From contig CABZFV010000009.1 in NCBI GenBank assembly GCA_902525075.1, forward strand, positions 1 to 64,000: DNA of 64,000 nt. Direction: 5' to 3'. Shown in pieces: positions 31,443 through 42,490 of this stretch. This DNA is from an uncultured Prochlorococcus sp. (GTDB lineage Bacteria; Cyanobacteriota; Cyanobacteriia; PCC-6307; Cyanobiaceae). The position numbers and the translations under genes were made by a program. Within the stretch, counting starts at the first letter, position 1. The number at the start of each line of letters is the position of its first letter. The notes below the pieces were generated by a model that saw only the letters and a program-made list of their open reading frames with translations, was not told the DNA's origin and did not search any database.

Positions 31443-33520
31443 TGAAAATCCAGGCTGATGTTTTTATTAATAGAGAATTAAGTTGGATTGAATTCAATAA
31501 AAGAGTACTCCTAACTGGTATGGAAAAGGAGTACAAAATCCTAGATAAAGTAAAATTTTGTTCAATTTTTAGTAATAATCTAGATGAATTTTTTATGGTA
31601 AGGGTAGCTTCGTTAAAGGCTCAAGTTGAAGCAGGTATTACAAAAAAAAGTATTGATGGACTTACCCCTAAACAGCAATTAACAAAAATAAATAAAGAAG
31701 TAAAGAATTTAACTAACCTACAAGAAAACTATATAAATGATGAATTAAATAATGAACTTAAAGAAAAAGGTATTGTTTTAAAAAAATATAAGGACCTAAG
31801 TGAAAATCAAAGAAATTGGTGTGATAACTATTTTACTTCATCTATTTTCCCTTTATTAACTCCATTAGTTGTTGATCCAGCACATCCATTTCCTTTTATA
31901 AGTAATTTAAGTCTAAATTTGGCAGCCCTTATAAGTAATGGGGAAGATTCTAAAAATCAGTTTGTAAGAGTAAAAATACCAACAAAAAATATAAATAGAT
32001 TTATACAAATTCCAAATGAAATCATTCAACATATTGATGAAACTACGTATGTTTTCATAAGTGTTGAAGATTTAATTGGGAATAATATAAATACTTTATT
32101 TAATGGAATGGAATGTATAAATTACTCTTTTTTCAGAGTTACAAGAGATGCGGATTTAGAATTAAAAGAACTTGAAGCTGATGATCTTCTTTTAGCAGTT
32201 GAACAAAGTTTGCAAAAGAGAAGATTAGGTGGAGACGTAGTTAGATTAGAAGTCGAATCAGACATGCCAGAAAATATTCTTAAATTACTCATTGAAAGTA
32301 TCTCAATACAAAAAGAGTATATTTACTTTTGCAAAAGTTTTTTAGGCCTTGATGATTTAAATGAGCTTACAAAAATTAATAGGAATGATTTAAAAGAAAA
32401 TCTTCTAATTGGGAAAACTCATCCGAAATTAAAAAATTTAGATTTACCTTCAAACAAAAACTTTAATTCTATTTTTCATATACTTAGAAAAAAAAATATT
32501 TTGCTTCATCATCCATACGACTTATTTAGAACTTCAGTTGAAGAATTTATAAACAAAGCAGCTGATGATCCACTTGTTATGGCTATAAAAATTACTTTAT
32601 ATCGAGTTTCCAAGGATTCACCTATAATCGCAGCTTTAATGAGAGCTGCAGAGAATGGAAAAGAAGTAATGACCCTTGTTGAACTAAAAGCAAGATTTGA
32701 TGAAGATAATAATATTCAATGGGCAAAACAACTTGAACAAGCTGGAATTCATGTTGTATATGGAATCATAGGATTTAAAACACATACAAAAATAGCTTTG
32801 ATAGTAAGAAAAGAAAAAGGACGATTAAGGAATTATTTCCATATTGGAACAGGAAACTATAACTCTAATACTTCAAAGTTTTATACAGATTTAGGATTAC
32901 TTTCAACTGATCCTGTTATTGCATCAGATTTACTTGAGTTATTTAACTTCCTATCAGGTTTTTCTAAACAAAAAAATTATCAAAAGTTATTAGTTTCTCC
33001 CTCATCGATGAGAGAGAAATTTATATTTCTGATAAAGAGAGAAATTAAAAATGCAGAAGAAGGCAAAAAGGCAGAAATAATTGCAAAAATGAATTCTTTA
33101 GTAGACCCAGAAATAATTAAACTTCTTTATTTAGCTTCAGACACAGGCGTAAAAATTAGTCTTATTATAAGAGGTATTTGTTGCTTGTATCCCCAAAGAA
33201 AAAACTTAAGTGAAAACATTAAAGTTATAAGCATTATTGGCCATTTTCTTGAACACTCAAGAATTTTTTGGTTTTGTAATAACGGTGATAATGAGGTTTT
33301 TATTGGGAGTGCAGATTGGATGAGGAGAAATCTTGATAGAAGAATAGAAGCTATTACTCCTATAGAGGATTACGAATTGAAATCTAAAATATACTCACTC
33401 TTGCAAACTTATATAAAAGATGATTTCTTTTCTTGGATAATGAATGAAGATGGTTCTTATTCGAAATACAAATTAGATTCATCGGATAATCGTTCGCAAA
33501 TTGACCTAATAGAAAAATAA
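31442..33520 (+). CDS. ppk: polyphosphate kinase
   Basis: 692 aa; NRELSWIEFNKRVL, HHPYDLFRTSVEEFI, KITLYRVSKDSPI, THTKIALIVRKEKGRLRNYFHIGTGNYN. Confidence 0.96.
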   Translation: MKIQADVFINRELSWIEFNKRVLLTGMEKEYKILDKVKFCSIFSNNLDEFFMVRVASLKAQVEAGITKKSIDGLTPKQQLTKINKEVKNLTNLQENYINDELNNELKEKGIVLKKYKDLSENQRNWCDNYFTSSIFPLLTPLVVDPAHPFPFISNLSLNLAALISNGEDSKNQFVRVKIPTKNINRFIQIPNEIIQHIDETTYVFISVEDLIGNNINTLFNGMECINYSFFRVTRDADLELKELEADDLLLAVEQSLQKRRLGGDVVRLEVESDMPENILKLLIESISIQKEYIYFCKSFLGLDDLNELTKINRNDLKENLLIGKTHPKLKNLDLPSNKNFNSIFHILRKKNILLHHPYDLFRTSVEEFINKAADDPLVMAIKITLYRVSKDSPIIAALMRAAENGKEVMTLVELKARFDEDNNIQWAKQLEQAGIHVVYGIIGFKTHTKIALIVRKEKGRLRNYFHIGTGNYNSNTSKFYTDLGLLSTDPVIASDLLELFNFLSGFSKQKNYQKLLVSPSSMREKFIFLIKREIKNAEEGKKAEIIAKMNSLVDPEIIKLLYLASDTGVKISLIIRGICCLYPQRKNLSENIKVISIIGHFLEHSRIFWFCNNGDNEVFIGSADWMRRNLDRRIEAITPIEDYELKSKIYSLLQTYIKDDFFSWIMNEDGSYSKYKLDSSDNRSQIDLIEK

Positions 33521-33728
33521 AATTAATATTGATTTTTACAACATTTAAAAAAATAGTTAACATTTTAAATTTTTTTTAATTTTTATAAAATCCTCTCATG
33601 TCAAAGGATTTCGAGAAATAAGCTTTAAAAAAGAAATTTTTGTCTTTAAAATTTCAAAGTAAAAGTAGTTTTTATTTCAATTTCAGTGCTAGCTTTTTAA
33701 AAAATCCATTAATTAGGAGGCCAGGGTG

Positions 33729-34748
33729 ATGGGGATCCCTCTGGAATCTACGAAAAGCTCTTCAGATAATAATTTTGATGAGCCAAGATTACCAAACACT
33801 GCGGGCAAATCTCGCAAATCGAAATCCAGTCTTACGGCAAAACAAAGCCAAAAAAAATCTGGCAGACTTGCTTCAGATTCTATTGGCTATTACTTAAGTA
33901 GCATTGGAAGAGTACCTCTTTTGACTCCAGCAGAGGAAATAGAGTTAGCTCATCATGTTCAGAACATGAAAAAGTTGCTACAAATTCCTGAAACTGATAG
34001 AACACAACGAAATCTTTATCAAATTAAGATTGGCAAAAGAGCCAGAGATAGAATGATGGCAGCTAATCTAAGGCTTGTTGTATCCGTTGCAAAAAAATAC
34101 CAAAATCAAGGACTTGAATTATTAGATCTTGTCCAAGAGGGAGCTATTGGCCTTGAAAGAGCTGTTGATAAATTTGATCCTGCTATGGGATATAAATTCT
34201 CAACTTATGCTTACTGGTGGATAAGGCAAGGAATGACAAGAGCTATTGATAACAGTGCAAGAACAATCCGTTTGCCTATTCACATAAGTGAAAAACTATC
34301 CAAAATGAGAAAAGTCTCTAGAGAATTATCACATAAATTTGGTAGACAACCTACCAGATTGGAAATGGCAACTGAAATGGGAATTGATCAAAAAGATTTA
34401 GAAGATTTAATTTCGCAAAGCGCTCCTTGCGCTTCTCTAGATGCTCACGCAAGAGGCGAAGAAGATAGAAGTACTCTTGGTGAACTTATACCTGATCCAA
34501 ACTGTGAAGAGCCTATGGAAGGTATGGATAGAACAATTCAAAAAGAGCATTTAGGAACTTGGCTTTCTCAATTAAATGAAAGAGAACAAAAAATAATGAA
34601 GCTTAGATTTGGCTTAGATGGTGAAGAACCATTAACACTCGCAGAAATAGGAAGACAAATTAATGTTTCACGAGAAAGAGTTAGGCAACTAGAAGCTAAA
34701 GCAATATTAAAACTTAGAGTAATGACAACTCATCAAAAAGCAGCTTAA
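33729..34748 (+). CDS. RNA polymerase sigma factor, group 2 (RpoD/SigA-related)
   Basis: DSIGYYLSSIGRVPLLTPAEEIELA, YKFSTYAYWWIRQGMTRAI, VSRERVRQLEAKAILKLR; AGGAGG-type SD upstream; track start is a GTG at 33726. Confidence 0.95.
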   Translation: MGIPLESTKSSSDNNFDEPRLPNTAGKSRKSKSSLTAKQSQKKSGRLASDSIGYYLSSIGRVPLLTPAEEIELAHHVQNMKKLLQIPETDRTQRNLYQIKIGKRARDRMMAANLRLVVSVAKKYQNQGLELLDLVQEGAIGLERAVDKFDPAMGYKFSTYAYWWIRQGMTRAIDNSARTIRLPIHISEKLSKMRKVSRELSHKFGRQPTRLEMATEMGIDQKDLEDLISQSAPCASLDAHARGEEDRSTLGELIPDPNCEEPMEGMDRTIQKEHLGTWLSQLNEREQKIMKLRFGLDGEEPLTLAEIGRQINVSRERVRQLEAKAILKLRVMTTHQKAA

Positions 34749-34753
34749 TCAAA

Positions 34754-35395
34754 TTGATAAAATTTACTGTAATTTTATTATATTTATTTTCAATTTTTTT
34801 AATATCAATAGTTTTTAAAAAATATAATGAAGATAGTAGAGAAATCGTCAGAAAAATAATACATATTGGAATAGGACCTTTAATACCTATTGCTCAATTT
34901 TTAAAAATTAATCAAAACTCGGCTCTAATTTTTACAGGAATTGTCTCATTAATGGTTTTTATTAATTATTGGTATAAATTATTTCCAACAATTGAGGATG
35001 TTGAGAGAAAGAGTTATGGAACATTGTTTTATTGTCTAAGTTTATTTATTTTGATTTATCTTTTCTGGGATAAAGATCCATATGCATTAATCAGCGGATT
35101 TTTCATAATGACTTTTGGTGATGGATTAGCTGGGTTAATAGGAAAAAGCTTTGACTCGAAGAGTTGGATTTTTTTTAAACAAAAAAAATCTTTATTTGGT
35201 ACTATGACAATGTTTTTAACAAGTTTGATAGTAGTTTGCTCAATAGGATACGCCCAACAAAATAGTTTAAATTTAAATTATTTTACAATAGCTTTTTTTG
35301 CGACTTTACTCGAACAATTTAGTGTTTTAGGAATAGATAATTTCGTTGTTCCAATTTCTTCAGCATTATTTTTTAATTTTTTTATAACAAGCTAA
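34754..35395 (+). CDS. phosphatidate cytidylyltransferase / phytol (dolichol) kinase-like membrane protein
   Basis: 213 aa; REIVRKIIHIGIGPLIP, ERKSYGTLFYCLS, FGDGLAGLIGKSF. Confidence 0.78.
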   Translation: MIKFTVILLYLFSIFLISIVFKKYNEDSREIVRKIIHIGIGPLIPIAQFLKINQNSALIFTGIVSLMVFINYWYKLFPTIEDVERKSYGTLFYCLSLFILIYLFWDKDPYALISGFFIMTFGDGLAGLIGKSFDSKSWIFFKQKKSLFGTMTMFLTSLIVVCSIGYAQQNSLNLNYFTIAFFATLLEQFSVLGIDNFVVPISSALFFNFFITS

Positions 35396-36455
35396 GTGAA
35401 TTGTATAAAATAGCGAGTAATTCTTTTGTTGTTTCTATATCTATACATGCATCAGTAATGCTTCTACCAAACTGGAGATCTTCTTTTTTTAAAAGTTTTT
35501 GATTTCCTTCCTTCAAATGACTTTCAAGCATAACTCCTAAAATATTTTTTTCACCATTACTAATTTGAGAAGCTACATTTCTTAGTACTTCCGACTGTTT
35601 TCGGAAGTCTTTATTCGAATTTCCATGACTACAATCGATCATCACTTTATGAGGAAGATTACATTGCCTCAATTCAGCTGAAATTCTTTTAACATGATCA
35701 CTTTCGAAATTTGGGCCTTTTGAACCGCCCCTTAAAACTATATGTCCATCAGGATTTCCTGTAGTATTAACTATAGAAGCCATTCCGTTTTCATTTACAC
35801 CTAAAAAATGATGGGATTTTGAAGCTGACTGCATTGCATTAATTGCAGTATTAAAAGAACCATCCGTTCCATTTTTAAAACCTATAGGCATTGATAATCC
35901 TGATGCCATTTCCCTATGAGTTTGACTTTCTGTAGTCCGCGCACCTATAGCTGTCCAACTTATTAAATCGGCGATGTATTGAGGAACGATGGGATCTAAT
36001 AATTCTGTAGCAGAAGGTATACCCCGAGTTGCTAAATATGAAAGTAAACTTCTTGCCCTTCTTAAACCAGTATTAATATCATAAGAATCATCTAGATGAG
36101 GATCATTTATCAATCCCTTCCAACCAATAGTTGTTCTTGGTTTTTCAAAATATACTCTCATGATTATTTCTAATTTATCTTTATAGATTTCTCGGAAATT
36201 TTGAATATATTTTGAATATTCCTTTGCCGCCTCTAGATCATGAATTGAACATGGGCCCACAATGACTAAAAGCTTATGATCATTATGATGCAAAATATTT
36301 TGTATCGATCTTCTTGTTTTAGATACTGTATTAGCAGAGGTGTGATCCAAAGGTATATCATTATGTAATCTGCTTGGAGGTATTAATGGACGTGTTTCAA
36401 CAACATGTAAATCTGATGTCTTTTCTAAAGCTGAATTATTTGATGATGTCGTCAT
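35382..36455 (-). CDS. 3-deoxy-7-phosphoheptulonate (DAHP) synthase, class I
   Basis: 357 aa; VIVGPCSIHD-like LLVIVGPCSIHDLEAAKEY, FEKPRTTIGWKGLINDPHLD, MIDCSHGNSNKDF. Confidence 0.95.
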   Translation of the reverse strand: MTTSSNNSALEKTSDLHVVETRPLIPPSRLHNDIPLDHTSANTVSKTRRSIQNILHHNDHKLLVIVGPCSIHDLEAAKEYSKYIQNFREIYKDKLEIIMRVYFEKPRTTIGWKGLINDPHLDDSYDINTGLRRARSLLSYLATRGIPSATELLDPIVPQYIADLISWTAIGARTTESQTHREMASGLSMPIGFKNGTDGSFNTAINAMQSASKSHHFLGVNENGMASIVNTTGNPDGHIVLRGGSKGPNFESDHVKRISAELRQCNLPHKVMIDCSHGNSNKDFRKQSEVLRNVASQISNGEKNILGVMLESHLKEGNQKLLKKEDLQFGRSITDACIDIETTKELLAILYNSLSLL

Positions 36456-36552
36456 TGATTAATTAAGAAGTTTGAATATTTAAAAAAGCATTTATGAATA
36501 CTCTCCTTTTCAATATTAAAAATAACAATAGATTAGGCATTAAACCTTACTA

Positions 36553-39126
36553 ATGAAGAATTTGGAAACATTGCTAAAAGATTATGCGGATCACGTAGCT
36601 GAAAGAGCCACCAAAGGTATACCTCCTTTACCTTTAAATGCTGAGCAAACAAATTGTATTACACAATTATTGGAACAAAATAGTAAGTACGATTCATCAT
36701 ATTTACTTGATTTACTAGTAAATAGAGTACCACCAGGAGTTGATGAGGCTGCTTATGTAAAAGCAAGCTGGCTTACAGCTATTGTTAATTCCGAAAAATT
36801 TTGCAAATCAATTAGTCCCGAAAAAGCAATTGAAATACTAGGAACAATGATAGGTGGATACAATGTAAATTCTTTGGTTGAAATACTTAAAGGAGAAAAT
36901 AGTTTACTCGCAAAAAAAGCAGCAGAAGTTTTAAAAAATATTATTCTTGTTTACGACTCAGCTAATGAAATTTATGAATTATCTCAAAATAATATTTATG
37001 CAAAAGAGGTTGTAAATAGTTGGGCAAATGCAGAATGGTTCATAAATAAAAAAGTTCTGGAGAAAGAGATTACTTGTTTAGTGTTTAAAGTTGACGGTGA
37101 GACAAATACAGATGACTTATCTCCAGCTGTACATGCAACAACACGCCCGGATATTCCGATGCATGCATTAGCTATGTTGGAATTTAAAAAACCTGATGGA
37201 CTAAAGATTCTTGAAAATTTAAAAAAACAAAATTTGCCGATAGCTTATGTTGGAGATGTTGTTGGAACAGGGAGTTCTAGAAAATCTGCTATTAATTCAC
37301 TCATTTGGCATATAGGAGAAGATATCGCTTTTGTGCCCAACAAAAAAACAGGTGGAATAATAATTGGTAGCAAAATAGCCCCGATTTTCTTTAATACTGC
37401 ACAAGATTCAGGAGCTTTACCTATAGAAGCTGACGTATCTAATTTGACAACTGGAGACGTTATTAAAATATATCCATATAAAGGCATTATTAAAAAAATT
37501 GAAAAAGACTCAAATACTGAAGAATTAATAAGCAAATTCGACTTATATCCATCAACTCTTACTGATGAAATTCAGGCTGGCGGAAGAATTAATCTTATGA
37601 TTGGAAGATCTCTTACAGACAAAATTAGAAACAAATTAGATTATCAACCAAGTGAAATATTTATCAGACCACAAAATCCAACCGAAAGTAGTGCGGGCTT
37701 TACTCAGGCTCAAAAAATAGTAGGCAAAGCTTGCGGTTTAGATGGAGTTAGGCCAGGAATGACCTGTGAACCAATTATGACCACAGTTGGTAGTCAGGAT
37801 ACTACTGGGCCAATGACTAGAGATGAACTAAAAGAACTAGCTTGTTTAGGATTTACTGCAGATTTAGTGATGCAAAGTTTTTGTCATACAGCTGCATATC
37901 CTAAACCAGTAGATCTAGTTACCCATAAAGAATTACCTGATTTTATATCTCAAAGAGGTGGAGTAGCTCTTAAGCCTGGAGACGGCATAATTCATAGCTG
38001 GCTTAACAGAATGCTTCTTCCTGATACTGTAGGCACAGGTGGAGATAGTCATACAAGATTTCCTCTTGGCATTTCATTTCCTGGAGGCTCAGGCATTGTT
38101 GCCTTTGCCGCTGCAATAGGATCAATGCCATTAAATATGCCTGAATCTGTGCTGGTTAAATTTAAGGGAGAATTATTACCAGGAATTACTCTTAGAGATT
38201 TAGTAAATGCAATCCCTCTCTTTGCAATTAAAAAAGAACTCTTAACTGTTGAGAAAGAAAATAAAAAAAATATATTCAACGGGAAAATTATGGAGATTGA
38301 GGGATTACCAAACCTAAAACTTGAACAAGCTTTTGAACTTACTGATGCTACTGCGGAACGCTCATGCGCTGGTAGCACAATACTTTTATCCCAAAAAACA
38401 GTTCAAGAATATTTAAGAAGCAATATTTGCCTGTTAGAAAAAATGATCGAGAGTAATTATGAAGATTCAAAATCGATTTCAAGAAGAATAAATGATATGA
38501 AAAATTGGTTAAAAAAACCTACATTAATTCAACCAGATTCAAACGCTCAGTATGAAGAAATCATTGAAATTGATTTAGCAAAAGTAACTCAACCTATAGT
38601 TGCTTGCCCTAATGATCCAGATAACGTAAAAGAAATCACTGATGTTGCAAATACAAATATTGACGAGGTTTTTATAGGTTCTTGTATGACAAATATTGGT
38701 CATTACAGGGCAGCTGCGAAAGTTCTTGAAGGTGTACAAAATTTAAAGGCTAAATTATGGATTTGTCCACCAACAAAAATGGATGAAGAAACTCTTAAAG
38801 ATGAAGGTTATTATAAAATATTCGAAAATTGTGGTGCAAGATTAGAGTTGCCAGGCTGTTCATTATGTATGGGAAATCAAGCTAGAGTAGATGAAGGTTC
38901 TGTAGTATTTTCTACAAGTACAAGAAATTTTGACAATAGGCTTGGAAAAAATGCGCAAGTATTTTTAGGTAGTGCAGAATTAGCAGCAGTTTGCGCACTG
39001 CTAGGAAAAATACCTGAAATAGAAGAATATCAGGATATTACTAAAAATAAAATCAATCCATATTCAGAAGAACTTTATCGTTATCTTCAATTTGATGAAT
39101 TAAACGATTTCAGCTTGTCACAATAA
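36553..39126 (+). CDS. acnB: aconitate hydratase B
   Basis: 857 aa; PPGVDEAAYVKA, GVRPGMTCEPIMTTVGSQDTTGPMTRDELKELACLGF, ELPGCSLCMGNQARV. Confidence 0.96.
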   Translation: MKNLETLLKDYADHVAERATKGIPPLPLNAEQTNCITQLLEQNSKYDSSYLLDLLVNRVPPGVDEAAYVKASWLTAIVNSEKFCKSISPEKAIEILGTMIGGYNVNSLVEILKGENSLLAKKAAEVLKNIILVYDSANEIYELSQNNIYAKEVVNSWANAEWFINKKVLEKEITCLVFKVDGETNTDDLSPAVHATTRPDIPMHALAMLEFKKPDGLKILENLKKQNLPIAYVGDVVGTGSSRKSAINSLIWHIGEDIAFVPNKKTGGIIIGSKIAPIFFNTAQDSGALPIEADVSNLTTGDVIKIYPYKGIIKKIEKDSNTEELISKFDLYPSTLTDEIQAGGRINLMIGRSLTDKIRNKLDYQPSEIFIRPQNPTESSAGFTQAQKIVGKACGLDGVRPGMTCEPIMTTVGSQDTTGPMTRDELKELACLGFTADLVMQSFCHTAAYPKPVDLVTHKELPDFISQRGGVALKPGDGIIHSWLNRMLLPDTVGTGGDSHTRFPLGISFPGGSGIVAFAAAIGSMPLNMPESVLVKFKGELLPGITLRDLVNAIPLFAIKKELLTVEKENKKNIFNGKIMEIEGLPNLKLEQAFELTDATAERSCAGSTILLSQKTVQEYLRSNICLLEKMIESNYEDSKSISRRINDMKNWLKKPTLIQPDSNAQYEEIIEIDLAKVTQPIVACPNDPDNVKEITDVANTNIDEVFIGSCMTNIGHYRAAAKVLEGVQNLKAKLWICPPTKMDEETLKDEGYYKIFENCGARLELPGCSLCMGNQARVDEGSVVFSTSTRNFDNRLGKNAQVFLGSAELAAVCALLGKIPEIEEYQDITKNKINPYSEELYRYLQFDELNDFSLSQ

Positions 39127-39135
39127 TCATGAACT

Positions 39136-40494
39136 ATGCCAAACCTTATAAAAGATAATATTCAAAAAACAAGTAATAATTCTTCTCGTACCATCAAAAA
39201 ATTATTAAAACAAAGATCCCTAGTCGTTGTATTTTCGCTCTTATTAACAGGTTTAGGAGCCTCAATTACAAGCATATTTTTTAAAACTGGAATTTACTTT
39301 ATTAATAATTGGAGATTAGCATTATTAGACCAATTCCCATCTATTGCGGTTTTACCTATTTTTGGAGCTCTTGGAGGGGCCATTGCAGGATATTTGATTA
39401 AAAATGTAGCACCTGCAGCAAAAGGTTCAGGTGTGAGTCAAATCATGGGTTTCTTAAGGCATAAAAAAGTTCCAATGAATATTAAAGTAGGATTAGTAAA
39501 GCTCATATCAGGAATTATTGCTATTGGTAGTGGATTCCCTTTGGGACCTGAAGGTCCATCAGTTCAAATGGGAGGATCAGTTGCTTGGCAGATGGCCAAG
39601 TGGCTCAAAGCGCCTACAGCTTTCAGAAGAGTAATAGTAGCAGCAGGTGGTGGTGCTGGAATAGCTGCAGTATTTAGCGCCCCATTAGGAGGATTTGTCT
39701 ATGCAATAGAAGAGTTATTAAACTCTGCTAGACCAGTAATTTTACTACTAGTAGTAATCACAACTTTCATTGCAGATTCATCTGCTGATATTATTCAAGC
39801 CTTGGGTTTAGATCCTAAAGCAGGAGGCTTCGATTTTAACCTCGGATTTTTAATCCAAAAAGAATATGACCCATCAGTTTTTTTCTTACCTATAGATTTT
39901 ATTTACCTAGTTTTACTAGGAATAATTATTGGAATTTTTGCAGAATTGTACAGCAGATTTGTTTTGTTAATGCAAAGTCTTGGAAAAAAGTGGTATAAAA
40001 ATAAATTTGTTTTAAAAATGAGTATCTGTGGACTTATTTTAGGAAGTATCTATGCTTTTTTACCCAGTACATTTCATAATTTAGATGAATTACAGAAAAT
40101 AATAGCTGAAAAAAATACAAGTATTGGAATTGCTTTATTAGCAGTTTTAGTATTATTTATCACGACAGGTTTAGCTGCAGCATCTGGAGCTCCTGGAGGA
40201 TTGTTCTATCCAATGCTTACTTTAGGAGGGTCAATCGGACTAATAATGGGGAGCTGGGTGGAAATTTTGACAGGACATGCACCAAGTACATACATTTTTG
40301 CGGGAATGGGAGCTTTTGTAGCAGGATGTTCGCGAACACCAATAACAGCAATGTTTTTAGCTTTTGCTTTAACAAAAAATTTACTAATAATGAAACCTGT
40401 GTTAATAAGCTGCATTGCCAGTTTCTTGATAGCAAGGGCTTTTAATGAAGAATCAATTTATGAAAGACAAATTCAAATAGAATTAGAAGAATAA
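39136..40494 (+). CDS. ClC-family chloride channel/antiporter
   Basis: 452 aa; GSGFPLGPEGPSVQMGG with the gating-Glu motif, AAGGGAGIAAVFSAPLGGFVYAIEEL, ASGAPGGLFYPMLTLG. Confidence 0.93.
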   Translation: MPNLIKDNIQKTSNNSSRTIKKLLKQRSLVVVFSLLLTGLGASITSIFFKTGIYFINNWRLALLDQFPSIAVLPIFGALGGAIAGYLIKNVAPAAKGSGVSQIMGFLRHKKVPMNIKVGLVKLISGIIAIGSGFPLGPEGPSVQMGGSVAWQMAKWLKAPTAFRRVIVAAGGGAGIAAVFSAPLGGFVYAIEELLNSARPVILLLVVITTFIADSSADIIQALGLDPKAGGFDFNLGFLIQKEYDPSVFFLPIDFIYLVLLGIIIGIFAELYSRFVLLMQSLGKKWYKNKFVLKMSICGLILGSIYAFLPSTFHNLDELQKIIAEKNTSIGIALLAVLVLFITTGLAAASGAPGGLFYPMLTLGGSIGLIMGSWVEILTGHAPSTYIFAGMGAFVAGCSRTPITAMFLAFALTKNLLIMKPVLISCIASFLIARAFNEESIYERQIQIELEE

Positions 40495-40504
40495 TAAACT
40501 ATCT

Positions 40505-41359
40505 TTAATCAAAAACAGCAGTTTTACTGTTATAAACAAATACTTGATGATTCAAATGTAATCTAACTGCTCTTGCTAAAGCTATTCTTTCAATATCTCT
40601 TCCTTTTCTAATCAAATCATCAATTTCATCCCTATGACTTACATTAACTGTGCATTGCTCTATTATTGGGCCTTCATCAAGATCTTCAGTAACATAGTGA
40701 GCAGTAGCACCGATTAATTTAACACCTCTCTTCCATGCTCGATGATATGGTTGCCCTCCCTTAAATGCAGGTAAGAAAGAATGATGAATATTTATTATTG
40801 AAGAAAACTTTTTTAAAAAAGAATCACTCAAAATTTGCATATATTTGGCTAAAACAACAAGATCAATTTCATATTCTTTTAGTAAATTTAAACATTGATC
40901 TTCAACAATAGATTTATCACTTTTAAGAATATCAACATGTACAAATTTTGCATTAAAATCATTTGCGATATTTTCAAGATCAGAATGATTTGAAATTATT
41001 AACGGGACTTTCATTTTGAGTTCACCATTTCTTACTCGCCAAAGTAAATCAATTAAACAATGATTTTGTTTACTCACGAAAATAGCAACATTTGGAATTT
41101 CATCAGAATAATTTATGTTAAATTTTCCATTTACTGCATCTGCAATTTTTTCAAATTCTTTATAAATTTCATCTCTATTAAAAGATTCATTGCTACTATT
41201 CCATTCAATTCGACTAAGAAACAAACCCGCATCTTGATCTGTATGATGGTCAGAATGTTTTATGTTACCACCGTAATTTGAAATCCAGCTTGTAAGTAAA
41301 CTTACAAGGCCAGGACGATCGGGACAAACAATTTTGAATATAATTGAAGGATGTTCCAA
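40505..41359 (-). CDS. purU: formyltetrahydrofolate deformylase
   Basis: 284 aa; ACT-like N-terminus CPDRPGLVSLLTSWI; NIHHSFLPAFKGGQPYHRAWKRGVKLIGATAHYVTEDLDEGPIIEQ. Confidence 0.95.
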   Translation of the reverse strand: MEHPSIIFKIVCPDRPGLVSLLTSWISNYGGNIKHSDHHTDQDAGLFLSRIEWNSSNESFNRDEIYKEFEKIADAVNGKFNINYSDEIPNVAIFVSKQNHCLIDLLWRVRNGELKMKVPLIISNHSDLENIANDFNAKFVHVDILKSDKSIVEDQCLNLLKEYEIDLVVLAKYMQILSDSFLKKFSSIINIHHSFLPAFKGGQPYHRAWKRGVKLIGATAHYVTEDLDEGPIIEQCTVNVSHRDEIDDLIRKGRDIERIALARAVRLHLNHQVFVYNSKTAVFD

Positions 41360-41407
41360 AAAATCTTTAACTATTAAGTCAGATAAGCAAGTATATCTAA
41401 TATATCA

Positions 41408-42490
41408 ATGAAAAGCTTAAAAGAAAATTTTCAAAAAGCACACATAGTTATTGTTGGATCAGGTATTATTGGAAAATTTAACGCATTAGAATTATTAGAA
41501 TTAGGATTCCATGTAACGATAATAGATCCAGCTCAACACCAAAATAGTAGCAATGCAGCTTTAGGATTACTAATGGGAAATATGTATCAAAAAAGAAGAG
41601 GTAGAAGCTGGGATCTCAGAAAACAAAGCATTGAATTATGGCCACAATGGATTACATTCCTACAAAAATTTAATTATGAATTAAATATAGACAAACCATT
41701 AATACAACTAACTACTAATGAAGAAAAGTTTAAAAAATTAGAGAAATTTGTTTATGAGAATAATGATAAAAACTTGCAAATTTTAGAAAAAGACTCAATA
41801 TTTATCACGAATATAAATAAAGCCTTCCAAGCAAAAAATATAAAAGGAATGATCTCGTTCAAAGATGGAAGAATAAATCCTTTTTCTTTACTTCAAACAT
41901 TAGATAAATATCTAAAACATAAAAAAGTAAATTATTTGCGAGAAAAAATAATAAAAATAAGAAAATCAAACAATCAATGGATTTCTACAACAAGAAATAA
42001 TGAAAATATCAAATCTGACATGGTTATTTTGTGTAATTCACTAAAAGCGATTGAATTAATAGATAACCTATCTCACAACATCAAATTAAAACCTGTTTTA
42101 GGTCAAGCCATAGAAATTGAGATAAATGATGCAGAAGTTGATTTATTATCGCTGCCAAAACAATTCAATATAAATGGTAAAAATATAATTCCAAAATCAA
42201 ACAATAAGCTAATTATTGGATCGACTGACGAATATAGTACTAAGCCAGAAGAAAATACATTCGAAAAACTCACAAATTTTCTCGATAAAAGACCAAATTG
42301 GCTGATGAGAGGAAAAATTGCTAAAAAATGGTACGGAATAAGGTCGAGACCAGATGGTGAGCCTTCACCAATAATGAAAAATCTTGAAAATGGAGTAATT
42401 ATATGTACAGGTTTTTATAAAAATGGAATTTTACTGGCTCCGGCTTGTTCCAAATGGGTTGCTAATGAGATTAAAAATTACCTTTACTAA
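41408..42490 (+). CDS. FAD-dependent oxidoreductase (DadA/ThiO-like)
   Basis: 360 aa; [30 protein letters not shown]-terminal [16 protein letters not shown]...[11 protein letters not shown]. Confidence 0.85.
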   Translation: MKSLKENFQKAHIVIVGSGIIGKFNALELLELGFHVTIIDPAQHQNSSNAALGLLMGNMYQKRRGRSWDLRKQSIELWPQWITFLQKFNYELNIDKPLIQLTTNEEKFKKLEKFVYENNDKNLQILEKDSIFITNINKAFQAKNIKGMISFKDGRINPFSLLQTLDKYLKHKKVNYLREKIIKIRKSNNQWISTTRNNENIKSDMVILCNSLKAIELIDNLSHNIKLKPVLGQAIEIEINDAEVDLLSLPKQFNINGKNIIPKSNNKLIIGSTDEYSTKPEENTFEKLTNFLDKRPNWLMRGKIAKKWYGIRSRPDGEPSPIMKNLENGVIICTGFYKNGILLAPACSKWVANEIKNYLY

